This document shows, piece by piece, positions 37,940 through 49,900 of a DNA stretch of 64,000 nt (its first letter is position 1; each line of letters opens with the position of its first letter). The stretch is from positions 30,323,686 through 30,387,685 of the forward strand of contig CM038702.1 in NCBI GenBank assembly GCA_021613375.1, in the 5' to 3' direction. A program made the position numbers and the translations under genes. The notes beneath the pieces were generated by a model that searched no databases, was not told the origin of the DNA, and worked only from the letters and a program-made list of their open reading frames with translations. The DNA is from Megaleporinus macrocephalus. Lineage: Eukaryota > Chordata > Actinopteri > Characiformes > Anostomidae.

Positions 37940-38315
37940 CTTGGCTCCTTCACCACTTCCTTTGGCCTTTCACCATGTCACACAGCTATCTGCTGCGCTG
38001 ATGCCAGGAGCTATCATGTGTTAAACTCTCATTAGTTGCTGAAAGGCTCAGCATTCAAACAAACTAAGAGTATTGATGGTTCTGGTCAAGCGTGGTCTCT
38101 CACAGAGAATGCATGTAGTTGAATTGCTTGAAGTCAACATTTAATTTGACTTTTGATGCCCACCAGAGTGAATCAGTTTTAAGTAGTCATGCAGTGAAAT
38201 ATATTCTTGGCCAAAACTAATGCTCAGAGCACAAAGATAAAAAAAGAAAAAGCTCACAATAAATTGTCAGTTTACATAAAATAAACTTTAGTATGTGAAG
38301 AGCCTAATAAACTTC

Positions 38316-38571
38316 CTTGTACCCATAGTTGTGGTGGTTTTTGTTTCAAGAAGCCACTGCTAGTGCAACTAATCAAACATCAGAAAAACTCATGAACAGT
38401 GAAATTCTTTAAGGACACTGTGATAATGTCAATTTTGCCGTATCACTAGCCCCCAGATACAACTGTGAAATGTCTGTTCATTGCCATCAGAGGAAACTTT
38501 GTCACAATAACAAAATTAGTACTTTTCAGTCTGTGGCATTAATTTACAAATCAAAATGTACTCAGTAACGC
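38316..38571 (+). repeat. copy A of a dispersed ~260-bp repeat
   Basis: Runs from CTTGTACCCATAGTTGTGG to ACTCAGTAACGC. Its reverse complement matches 40,820-41,088 almost base for base, with only scattered differences, and similarity stops at both ends. There is no coding capacity, no inverted ends and no polymerase III box that I recognise. Confidence 0.85.
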
Positions 38572-40189
38572 AGTATATAGGCTGCAGTATGTGACATGAA
38601 CAGTCTACCACTCAACAAGTTTAACAACACATTCTTACATGAACAAGTTTAATCACAGTTTCTCACATTATATTTTAGTCTCTGATTTTTAAAATGGAAT
38701 TGTCGGCCTATTTAATCTTATTTTTAATGTTTTTCAGTCAAAACGTTTAAAAGTTTTTATTTTTTGGCTGGAGTTTTTACTGTTGGTTTAAGATTATTTA
38801 GCTTTTTGATACTGTACTGTAATGGTTGGTGTTGTAAGTTTACAGAATTCTCCTCTTTAACCAAACAAGTGGTGCACCTAGTAAAAGTGGCTGCATAGCA
38901 ATGCAAAGCTGGTCTGTACTCCTGGGATTAAGAATTCAGCTGCTGTCACCACAAGCCCCTCAGAGAGCGTAATTGTCTGTGTTTCTCATAGTGGTCTCTC
39001 GTTCCCACAGGGCTAAGCACTGAACTTGCCAACTGGATGACTAAACGGTCCCACGACACAGACAAGTGGTTAAGCCTTCTCTTGTACGCTCAATGAGCAG
39101 TTCAAAACAATACTATGTGGCTGGTAGCTTGAAAAGAGGCAGTGGTATTCATATAGATCTGATGGATGTTTGCAGGCCTCATCAGCCCTAAGTTGTGGTG
39201 TAGAGGAGTAATATAAATGAAATCAATTAGGGCTGCACCATTATGGGAATTGTGGTCTGATGCTGACGTGGTTTTCATGCAGCTATATAAGCGTCTCTGA
39301 AGTGTAGAAATGGGTACATGATGCACCCTTACTCACTTAAGAGGACTATAACATTTATTTGTTATGGCTTACAAGTAAAATAATGAAAATGCAGACATTA
39401 CAGCACAGTAGCCCAGTATACGATAAATACACAATCCAATATTAGCTGTTAAAATTGGTCAAATCAAAACATCTGATCAGTGCTAATATTTTTTTTTAAA
39501 GCAAGTATTTATAAATACTGATATGATTCTGATATCATCATGAACCTTAAATTGAATGTAAAGTATCCTGATTCCCACAAAGCTAGTTATGTGTAGCATG
39601 TGTATTTCAACATACAGTATGTTGCGTCTGTATTGCAGCTCCATTGACTTTGAGTTATGTTTGATAGTATTATTGATTATTATTATTGCTTCTGAATAGA
39701 TTTTAGCAGTTACCCAATGACCCAAGCCCCTGATTCTCTGTTTCCCATGTTACCTGTAGTTCTATTTGCATGTTCTTCGATCTTATATGGGAATGTTAAA
39801 TATGGTTTTGAGCCTTTTATTTCCTATATGGACAATTTGTATATGTCTATATATATGTCTGTCTATATATATGTCCATCTATATATGTCCATATGTGTGT
39901 GTTAATTATCAAGTTCAGGCACACCTATTGCTGACCCTGGCAAACCCTGGCTATAGAATAGGTTGTACTGAAGAGCTCATTGACTTTAAATGTGACACGG
40001 TCATAGGATACCACCTCACTTTATAACACTTCTGCCATGGTGTAAGTTTTACTTTTTTTTTGGTAGACTTCTACAGGTACAACTTTTGAAACATATAGAA
40101 AAAAAAGTTATGTGATATGTCATGTGCAGTAAATGTCTTTAAGTACTGATGCTGTAATACTGTAATTTTTGCCATATCTCCCCAGATAC

Positions 40190-40470
40190 AGTCCACTACT
40201 AGACTTTGGAGCTGAAGACGTGTTCTAGAGTGATGATTTACGTGTCACTATCTGGCAGTATGATGACCGAATGTAGGTTTGGCAGATGCCAGGAGAACGC
40301 TACCTGCTGGAATGCATAGTGCTAACCGTAACATTTGGTTGGGGAGGAATAATAGTTTTTGCAAATTCACAAATGCTCTTTTGACTAAATGATCACAAAT
40401 TCCCACAGATACGCTCCAAAATGTTGTGGAAAGCCTTTCCAGAGGAGGAGAATCTGTCATAACTGCAAAG
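40190..40470 (+). mobile_element. internally deleted Tc1-like relic, same lineage as 4.9 kb
   Basis: Broken frames read SDDLRVTIWQYDDRM and MPGERYLLECIV (about 40,230-40,320), then GWGGIIVF. Directly after comes PTDTLQNVVESLSR..ESVI (about 40,398-40,460). The block between GGGIIVF and DLTNALL is deleted, which removes the second catalytic Asp and the Glu. Confidence 0.75.
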
Positions 40471-40819
40471 TGGGGTTACTTTTTATTAATTCACTACAGA
40501 AATGTGAACTTCATGGAACAAAATAAGTTAAAATAAATTTAGAGGAATTTATAAAATTGGTCCCTTTAAGAAAGTAAACTTGAGGCTTATGTTGCTACAA
40601 TCTTTGAAATGCACTAAACCCTCATCTGAAAGTTTCTGTTACTGCACTTAAGTTCTCCATTTAACTTATTGCACAACAGCATGTGTCTGATTATTTGATC
40701 TTGTGGTAAACACCGGACTGACATTGCAGGAAGATCTGCTTGTTTGTTGTTCTGCTTTATTATTAGCTGTTTGGTAAAGTTTGTATAAATGCCTCAGCTG
40801 GTTTGGTCTTTTGGACTTA

Positions 40820-41088
40820 GCGTAACTGAGTACATTTTGATTTGTAAATTATTGCCACAGACTGAAAAGTACTATGTTTTGTTATTGTGACAAAGTCTCC
40901 TCCGATGGCAATGAACAGACATTTCACGGTTGTATCTAGGGGGCTAGAGATACGGCAAAATTGACATTATCACAGTGTCCCTAAAGACTTTCACTGTTCA
41001 TGACGTATCAGTGAGTTTTTTTGATGTTTGATTAGTTGCATTAGCAGTGGCTTCTTGAAACAAAAACTACCACAACTATGGTTACAAG
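40820..41088 (-). repeat. copy B of the dispersed ~260-bp repeat, inverted
   Basis: Runs from GCGTAACTGAGTACATTTTG to ACTATGGTTACAAG and is the inverted counterpart of copy A, 2.25 kb away. Copy B has a short extra piece (ACGTATC near 41,003). Confidence 0.85.
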
Positions 41089-42705
41089 AAAGTACTAATC
41101 ACTTACATACTTACGATATGATATACTTGGAAAGGCAAACTCTTCATATTGTGACATAATTGATCACTATATAATAAAATATTGCCACATTGCCCTCTCT
41201 TAACTGTAACCTTGAAACCGTTTCTGTATTTTTGTTGTAATTTGTAATATTTCCTGTCACAATTATTGTGATTGCCTGTATCCCAAACATAACAAACAAA
41301 AATTTATGTTTGCAAACAGAATATCAGTATTTTTTTATCTCTTAAGCTGAGGAAAAATGAGGTAAACACTGATTTATATATTTATTTATTTATTCATTTT
41401 AATTGAGACACCTAATGGTTCAAGTTAATTTGTTTCTGTCGTTAATAGCTCAGAATCAAGACAGCTTATCAGCCAGTTTTGCCTGTTTTAGGCTTATAGT
41501 TCAATAGTTGCATACAATGAATATAAAAGACAATTAAAATGTTAACAGGAAACAATTTGGTCATTAATCTACTGTAATGTCAGGCCAAGTTTGAACTGCT
41601 TAAATATGCTTCAGGGTAGCACTTGCAAATCAATACAGAGGGAAATTCATTACATGTCTAAAATGAGGAAGTACCACATTGCTTGGTGTATTGTGATATT
41701 ACATTGATATTTCACAGCCATGAAGTGGCTCGGCAGGGCAGACACTAATGCTAGATTTGAATATTTATCTCTGATGGAAATGAGTGGCTCTTACCAGAGG
41801 TTGAGTATTGCTGTTTGGTTTGTTGGCCCTGCTTGTGCTGCTGCTGACACATAAACACTTATGCTGTATTTTAATTGCTCAGTTTGCAATACATGACGTG
41901 CACATTTCCAACTGTGCTAATAGAAGATGCTTTTGATTCATTCAGCTTGGACATGCTTTTGCAGAAAAGAAATTATGTTTACTGAAGTGAGTCGCGTGGC
42001 CAGGCAGGTCTGATCCGAACAAATGCCACTCGTCCATTATTATTTCTGTATTTTTTGGTAGAGAGAGTGAGGTGTTTTTTTCTGGCTCGGTAAGGTTCTT
42101 GAAGATTGAGTTGAGATTAAGTGCCTCTTGTGGAGAGGTCTGCTGTTCATGAGGCTTCTGTATGTGTCAGTCATAATGGTCGGATAATGGGTCACCTTGG
42201 TCTCATGTATCTAAGTGATGTTATGGTGAAGACCGCAGAGTGGGTTCACATAAGGGTGAGATTTCCTGCTTTAGTAAGAAAAGAAGGGGGAAGAAAAGGA
42301 GAAAAACATAGCCATGGGAAAAGTAATCACAGAGCACAGACACTGTACATTTGCTGTACAGAACTAACGGCTCCAGTATTTAAACCCATAGAGGATCCCC
42401 CACAGCTTATTAATACTTTTTTTTCTCTTCTTTGAGCCTTGTGTCCTGATTTTTTTTTATGCCCAGCTGGAGATTCTAAGGAAGTTTCATCAAGATTCTT
42501 CTTATTATTCTTATTATATCATCATGAGGACAAAAGCCGTTTATATTGGTTATGGTTTTAATGGCTCTTTCTGGTGCCCCAAAAATAATATTGAAATCAT
42601 ATCAGAATGAGATGTTGAGATTTGGCCAGTATGTTAAACTGCTACTTCATGCTGTATTTCTTGTAGTGTATACGAGCAGAACCTTGACAGTGCTACAGAA
42701 ATAAA

Positions 42706-42862
42706 TGTCAAGTCAAGGTTTATTTACGTAATGCCTTTTACAACAGATGTTGTCACAAACCAGCCATACAGAAAAACTGAGTCCAAGGCCCAATGAGCAA
42801 GCCAGGGGCGACAGTGGCAAGAAAAACTCCCTCAGACCAAGAGGAAGACACCACGAGAGTAA
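42706..42862 (+). repeat. dispersed fish repeat fragment
   Basis: Contains CAACAGATGTTGTCACAAA and GCAAGCCAGGGGCGACAGTG followed by AAAAACTCCCTCAGACCAAG. I recognise this as a common interspersed fish sequence whose class I cannot state. Confidence 0.5.
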
Positions 42863-44160
42863 ACAACAATCTTAGTGCACTTATTTTTCACAGCTAACAT
42901 TCTGTAGAATCGTATATTCAAATTACAACAAAGAGCAGTTATGCTGGCTTGGGGCAAATCCATGCCAAGTAGTTTCTATAGTCAGTGGAGCTCCTAAATA
43001 TTGATAGCTAATTAGGGTTATTTTATTCTTGTGCCAGTATAGCTGTTTACAATCAACAAAAAAGTTGTTAATTGTAAATATTTATATAGCTGTTAATCAT
43101 CAGCCAAAACTGTATGGTTTCAGAAGGACTAGTTAATCCAGATACTTCTGGTTCCAATTTTTACATTTGCTGATACATGTATAAAAAAAATAGCACATAA
43201 GAGAACACACATATCAGTGCAGCCCTTATGTTTATTTCTTAACGTTAGCAAATATGTACTTGAAAAAGATTAGAAATTGGCTTCAGCCTAAAATTGCCAT
43301 ATCAGTGCATCCTAGTTGTTATGAAACATACAAGCATATGTCTGTAGGAGATTTGAGCATGTGCAGTCTCTCACCTTTTCTCATCTGATCTTATCAGCAT
43401 TCGCAGCAGGCTTAGGCCTTATGGCTACTTCAGTTAAAGTAAACATTATGCAGTTTCCAAAAAGGGCCTTAATGACTGAAGTGTTTGGACAGACAAACCA
43501 AGTAAAATAACTTTACATAAGATCTCACACACAAATACTTACCACCGGTAATGCTCTGTACCAGTCAGCCATTTCGTAAACATGGCATGTCTGCATTTGG
43601 TTTTGGGTATATGTTTAACTAAACGTTGATAAATTCCTGTTTGTTTCACTGCGAGGAGAGCGAGTGGCAGTGTAGCGGCTAAATGGCTTCACATTGTAAT
43701 GAATAGAGTGACGTCATCATCAGCTATATCTGATGTCTCTATCGTATATCTGTACTTGCTGCCTTGGCAGAATGTAATTCTCTCATAACATCCTTTCAGT
43801 TACTTGTGCTTACCTTGCCCTTGGCAAGACATATAATTGTGTCTGATTGACAGGACCTGCCCTTGATGTCTGGGTTCAGATTATAATTAGCTCACTTTTC
43901 CTCTGGCATTGCTCTCCTGCGCCTCAGTTCAACATATTTCCAGCTCCGGCTTTGAGCCTCTAAAGTCCTCTAAAGTTGCTCTTCCCTCTGTTCAATTGCT
44001 TGATTTTACTAGACCCACCTATACGCAGCATGAGGTACCCCTTGACTTGAGCTCTCACCTCCTGCAGTTCAGTGTACAGAAAGTAGCTTAGGCCTCCTTT
44101 TCCTGTTTTAACTTGGACGTGACCAGCAGCTGCTGCCGTGGTTTGAAGTTATCACCGTTA

Positions 44161-44600
44161 AAGTGTGATCATTTACACACCAGGAAACCAGAGACCTGCT
44201 CTGGAAAAAGAACAATTTCTGAATGTTATTATTGAATGGTGGTTACAAGCTGTGGTCAGTGGTCATGGCCACAACCGGACCACTACAGAGCAGATTTTAT
44301 TTTGGGTGTGGATTATTCTCAGTGACACAGACGTGGTGGTTGTGTGTTAGTTTGTGTTGTGTTAGTGTAAGTGGATCAGGCATAGCAGCGCTCCTGAAGT
44401 TTTCAAACACTGTGTCCATGTAAAGTCAGAGATGGCTTACCTGCACCGATTATTAGTCCTCTAGCCGTTCATCAGTGGTCACAGGATGCTGCTAGCAGGA
44501 CGCTATTGGATGGTTATTTTTGGTTGGTGGACTGTTCTCAGTCCAGCAGTGACACTGAGGTGTTTAAACAGTCCATCAGCACTGCTGTGTCTCCTGAAAC
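44161..44600. mobile_element. non-autonomous DNA-transposon-like repeat
   Basis: Contains TTCATCAGTGGTCACAGGAT, GGTTGGTGGACTGTTCTCAG and CAGCAGTGACACTGAGGTGT, which I recognise as the core of an abundant otophysan-fish repeat. The first and second halves are partly inverse to each other. A related core occurs at 62.3 kb. Boundaries are approximate. Confidence 0.55.
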
Positions 44601-46877
44601 GTTACCGTTGACGTTGGTTTGTTATGACAGCAACAATATATAGTTAATTATTAAATTACAGCATTTACAGAGCATATTAAAATACTGTAAACTGCACAGC
44701 AAAGGATATTTTTATGTAATGTTCCAAGTTTTTTTTTGTGTTGGGAAACAAGTTATTAAATTATAAGCATTGTACTGTAATTATGTATTTGTGGTATAGG
44801 CAGGGAAAGAACAGAGACAGCACACTATCAATATTGTATGATACACTGACACCACAGTATTAATATTTTGCTATATAAAATGAATGTAAGGTACATAAAT
44901 TTAAAGTAAGCATATCGCAACTCTTTTTAATATTGTGGTAATATTGTATTGTGTGTTAAGTATTGCGGTAATATCATATCATGACTCCCACCCCTCATTT
45001 ACAGCAGCTTCTTAATAAATTATCTGTCTGGGGATTTAACTACTATGAGGCATATTAAATCTGGAGATTGATTGTATTATGATGTCTTTCTTTTTTTAGA
45101 ATTTTAGAAAAGTCTATAGAAGTTTATTGTTTTGGACACTTTCTAACATATTGTATAGCTTATATACTTTTAATTGTCTAAAAATATTAGTCCTAATAAC
45201 TGCATAATTTGAAAAATATTTTATACATGTGTTTACAACAGAAGAGGTTTTTATATTACTGAGAACAGTGAATAGTGTGACCTGCTGAGAATTAGCAGGT
45301 TTTTAATTCTGTAAAACTTGGCATGCACTTTCTTGTCGAGTAATTTGTGAAACCTCTGTAGCCTGGGACATGACTTTGAACTGAAATTTCTACTGCAACT
45401 GGTGTGTCCCTAAGAATGGTGGCGATGTTTTATTTCTGTTTACTCTGTTTGAATTACTGGTGAACTTTGATCTTATGACTTGGCTTTATATGTTACAGAG
45501 AAAGCCTCTTAAGGTATTAGTCTGGAAGAAGTTGGTTTCCCACACATTAAAATTTGTAGCAAACAATACATCAAGTGGGAGAGAAGGAAGCAGGCTTAGT
45601 ACATTTCCCCATATCTGTTTTATTTATCTCTCTTCTTATCCTTCTCTTTGTTTTGTCACTGAAGTGGAATTCTTTAAGATTAGGGAAAACAAGACATTCC
45701 AACCTGATTAACTACTTTGTGCTAGTGACTAACAAAATATAATTAAAGATAAAGGTTTCAAGAGAGGTAGAGTAAGAAAACACGGGTTCCAGTGTCTGTC
45801 CAATATGATATGTATCTGGTACAATTCCAGCTGTAGTTTAGACAGGTACTGTACTTATTTTGAAAGCATGAGTTATCTACTGAGAGTGTGGACCACACTG
45901 TGGAATAACCACATAGTTTAAAGTCCTTAATCTTGTTACTGGGCTTTGTTGCCTTAGTCTATATAGATGTCTTATTCTCAGGGTATTGGTTTGAGGGGAG
46001 ATGCAGAAACAGATCATCCTCTTTATTATACAACAGACAAAAATGTTCACACCTTTTGCGGTTATTCCAACTATGGCAAAACCATTGTGCATTTATATTG
46101 TAGTGATTTTGTTTAAATCAGATTCTATTTGACAGATTCTATTCTATTATTACAGTCTTACGTTGTGTATAAATCTTATTATATATCATATCATATAATC
46201 ATATATCACATAATTGTTTTAACAATACTTTTAAAGAAGACATGTTTTTCAAGTTTTCACTTTCCTTTACTGTGTTATGCAGCTTATTTTGAAACTCTCT
46301 TCTACAGAAACCACTTTTCTTAGCTGCCTGAAACCCCTTCTTGAAATTCCGACCCTTTTCCGGCTTGAAAGGTCCTATAATGCACAGCAACTGAATGGAA
46401 CGATCAGAGCACATGGCACTTAATGGGAATCGGTGCTTGAAGCCACAGAAACTTCAGCTTAAATGTGTTTCAGACAGAGGGTGAAAACAGATGTAGCATA
46501 TGAGGGAAAAATATTGTGTTTTTTGAGGCATGCCGCATGTGAATCGATTCTGGTAGACCCCACAGATGTTATGCTTTCATGCCTTTTACTTAATGCATAT
46601 GAAGTTTGTGACTGCAAACATGCATTTTTTTTGTGAGATTGAGCTTTTGTCCCTTCTCTAAGTTGGATAGGACAGTGCTGTGGCTGCTGAGATTGTTTGA
46701 AAGTTTAAAAGCTAAAAGTAGGACTGTATCATGTGATTGGAGCTTAGGGCACAGTGGGCTTTTGTGAAAGCTGATCTCTGTCTCTATCATCTAGTGAATA
46801 ATATTACACAAAAAAAGAGTGAACTGAGAAAGTTACATTTTTATATTTTGACATGGCCTTACTGTTTCTCCTTGCAG

Positions 46878-46970
46878 TCGGTGACCCCATTCTGTGAAGT
46901 GCAAAATGAATGGGTATGCTGCCCCTACCTACCCTTCCGGAGGATTTAATTCCTACTCCTCCCAGCTAAA
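46878..46970 (+). CDS. eps8: eps8 exon with start codon (coding from 46,906)
   Basis: Acceptor CTCCTTGCAG ends at 46,877. It contains 28 nt of 5' UTR and 65 coding nt, [21 protein letters not shown] plus two bases. The donor CTAAA/GTAAGT begins at 46,971. Confidence 0.93.
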
Positions 46971-49900
46971 GTAAGTAACCCACTCTGTTCCCTACCACTG
47001 TTTTCAGAGGCCTCTTTCTCAGGCATAAACAGACACTTTATTTTGTTATCTAAAAATAATTATCACAACCCATGACTGATAAAGCAGGCCTCTTTATTGT
47101 GCTTGGCCGGACTCGCCCATTAGATGTGCTTTACTTATTGCTGCCAAGATCTACCAAAGACTTGGAGCCAAATAATGAGCAACAATGCTGTTTCCTCATT
47201 ACTCTTTTCTTTGCCAATACTCAAGTGGCCTCGAAAAGAGAAGTGGCTTTGTAATTTTGGAAAAGCTTGAGGGAATAGTTCAGCAAAAAATCAAATGTAC
47301 ACGATTCCTCTCTTTACACTAATTGTAGGTCATCAGCCAAAACATATTAGGTGTCTGAAGTTTGTCTCTTCAGTTTGAGAGCAACTAAGCTTACGTCCAG
47401 TAATTAGGATCGTAAAAACCACACACCTAAATCATCACAAACTCTCAACAAACTGTGTAGTTGTTAAGTACTATACTGTTATCTTCCCCTGAGTGTTTTT
47501 CTTTAGACCTTCAGAGTTTAAATTTAAAGCAGAAAAATGTTGAACCACTGTTCAACAGCCAAGTAACTTTGGGTGTGCTGTTGGTCTAGTAATCCCATTT
47601 CACAGAAGGCTGCCAGTATTATTGCATATGTAATATTTTGTTTTTGATGTTAGTAAAAAGAATTTGAATAGTGTGCTGTTTGAGTCTACTGGTATGTCCA
47701 TCCTGATTTAAGTTTTTGTCAAAATTCCCAAGATACCCAAGATAAGGGCGTGCCGGCATTCCCGATGAATACTTCCACTAGTACTACATTATTAATTCCT
47801 CCTCCAATTAGAACCACAAAATTGAACAATATCAAGTGTCCAGTCTACTTGTGAGCATGGGTGACACTTGAGTCCACCTTAGTGCCAAAGAGCACTCACA
47901 CTCCTGTTCTCATATTCACACTCTTCTTGAGTTGAGCAGCACTGAGTACTGAGTTAACTGAGTCACTGGAGCATTTCTCTATAAGCAGGCTGGCCTTTTG
48001 TAATGTGTTTGGTTACCAGGCTTTTAATGCTTAAATGTTTTCTAATCTACTCTTAATCTAGTCTTCTTATTGAATCATGTAATTTTTAGTACTGTAATTA
48101 GGCCTGTCACAGTTGTTACATAATCGCCTTATTGCAAGTATTTAAGCAGACCAGATTTATTTTCTACATTCTCTTGAGTTGAGATAAATAAAAGAAAACC
48201 AAAGATGCTTTTATTGAGACACGTCATGGGCAGAACCAAAACAACAAAAGTTGCTTTTGATCTGTGCTGCAACAGCACGAAGTAGTATTTGCTTATTTGG
48301 GTCTATCTAACAGCTAATAATCAGCTAATCTGTTAGTAGTGATGGAAAAATATTCTTGGAGGAAAGTGTCAGACAGAATCTCTAAGTATTACTCAGCCCT
48401 GTTTGCCTTTGACCTAGTAAGGACAACCAGCTGTTAAAGAGACCAACCAGATCAAAGTAACATTTAAGTAAATTAAGTAACAAGCCGACCAAAAAGAACA
48501 ATAACAATTAACATCTTGATCTTACAGTAAATGACGCAAGTGGGTGACATCATCAAAATCAGAACGGCAACAAACTTGTCTACACCAGATGTAAACAGTA
48601 GAATGAATGTTCTAATGAGTGTTAACGATATTTGATACGACTCAAGCTGTTGACAGTGATGTTCCCCTAAACAGTGGCCCTTATTTGTCAAAGTTGTGTT
48701 CAGTCGAATCTGATCATAAAGTTAGTGCACTCACATTGAATTGGCAGTTATGTTGTTTGTATATTTTGTCTTTGTGGTATTGATATGATCAAACTCTTGT
48801 CTGGTAGAAGTGCCCACGTTTCATCTCTTTTTACAACCTGAGGAAAATGCTTGATTAGTATCCTTAATAAACCCACTAACATAACTGAGAATATGTAAGC
48901 AAGATAGATGACCAAGGATATATAATCAAGAATAAAAATAGAAAACACTACTATATAATGATACTAATAATTTGAATAGGAAGTTCTATGAACATAAAAG
49001 TGGATGTAATTATTTTACATGCACATCGCTGTAAATAAATACTCCATTTTAGGACATTATACTGTAATTTTGTTTACATGATGGACATCGCCCAGGAAAA
49101 AAACACAAGTGTGTAGTACGTTGCAATGACAGTGTTGAAGTGTGTTATATTTCGTATGTAGGGAAAATTATCACATCATATGCTACCAGCAGGTTAAAAG
49201 ACATCATCTTTGACCTTTGTTTTTTTTTGTTTGTGCCCTCCAGTGGCCACGGCTCCCAGTCGCCAGAGCTTCCAGCACGCAATGCCAACAAGTCCAGCAC
49301 GAAGGCTCTCTATGGTCTGTCTCCTCGGTTTTAAATCGTCTTTCAGTATGTTTTCCTGAGCTGTAAGTGTAAAGGGTGGAGGAGTAGAAATGGTGCAAAC
49401 AACAGAATGAACCCAGATTGCTTAGCTGAGCTTTCAGATCCTTATTTTGACTCAACATGGCTCTTTTGTTCAGTGGCTGTTTCCCCAGTTACATTCATTT
49501 TCTCAATTGTTTCTGTAGTACAGCATTTGTATGTTATGCAGTGATGCCTCTGCATTAGGAATAGGAACATCATATATGATGCACATGTGAGTCTCCACCT
49601 GCTGTCTGATCAGTGTAATGCACTGTTCTTTTGCAGGTAAATTCTTATCTTTGTGCTCCAGGCTTTTACATATCACACCTCTCTGCTAATCATCATTTAC
49701 GTCAGCCGGCTGCCTCCTTATCTTGATACCGAATATTTTGTACCCTTCAAATGACTTAAAAAAAACCTTTCAGAGGTGTTGAACGAAGATCCTGGTTGCC
49801 TTTTCACACTGCTTTAGCTCCCCACACTATGGACAAGTCCTTTTATCTCCATGGCAACACGTCCTTTTGTTGTCTTCCACTCCCATTGCCGCCTTTACTC

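Larger units (their letters stand above)
9235..46877 (+). other. eps8: probable eps8 intron 1 (about 37.6 kb), repeat-rich, no nested gene recognised
   Basis: No exon of a known protein family was recognised on either strand. Stretches without any feature I can support are roughly 9.3-10.8, 10.9-13.2, 13.6-19.5, 19.7-25.2, 29.3-31.8, 32.1-33.2, 34.1-37.7, 41.1-42.7, 42.9-44.1 and 44.6-46.8 kb. They are AT-rich with scattered short repeats. If the true first exon lies elsewhere, part of this is intergenic. Confidence 0.45.

Noticed and set aside
37635..38035. Ser/Leu-rich and Arg/Glu-rich open frames over the CT tract (also at 19.4 and 52.2 kb)
   Set aside because: Dinucleotide repeats lacking stop codons give long frames on both strands. 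Not genes.
38316..41088. The inverted pair as long terminal inverted repeats of one 2.8-kb transposon
   Set aside because: No target duplication at the outer edges. The middle holds an unrelated Tc1 relic and no matching transposase. Two independent copies are simpler.
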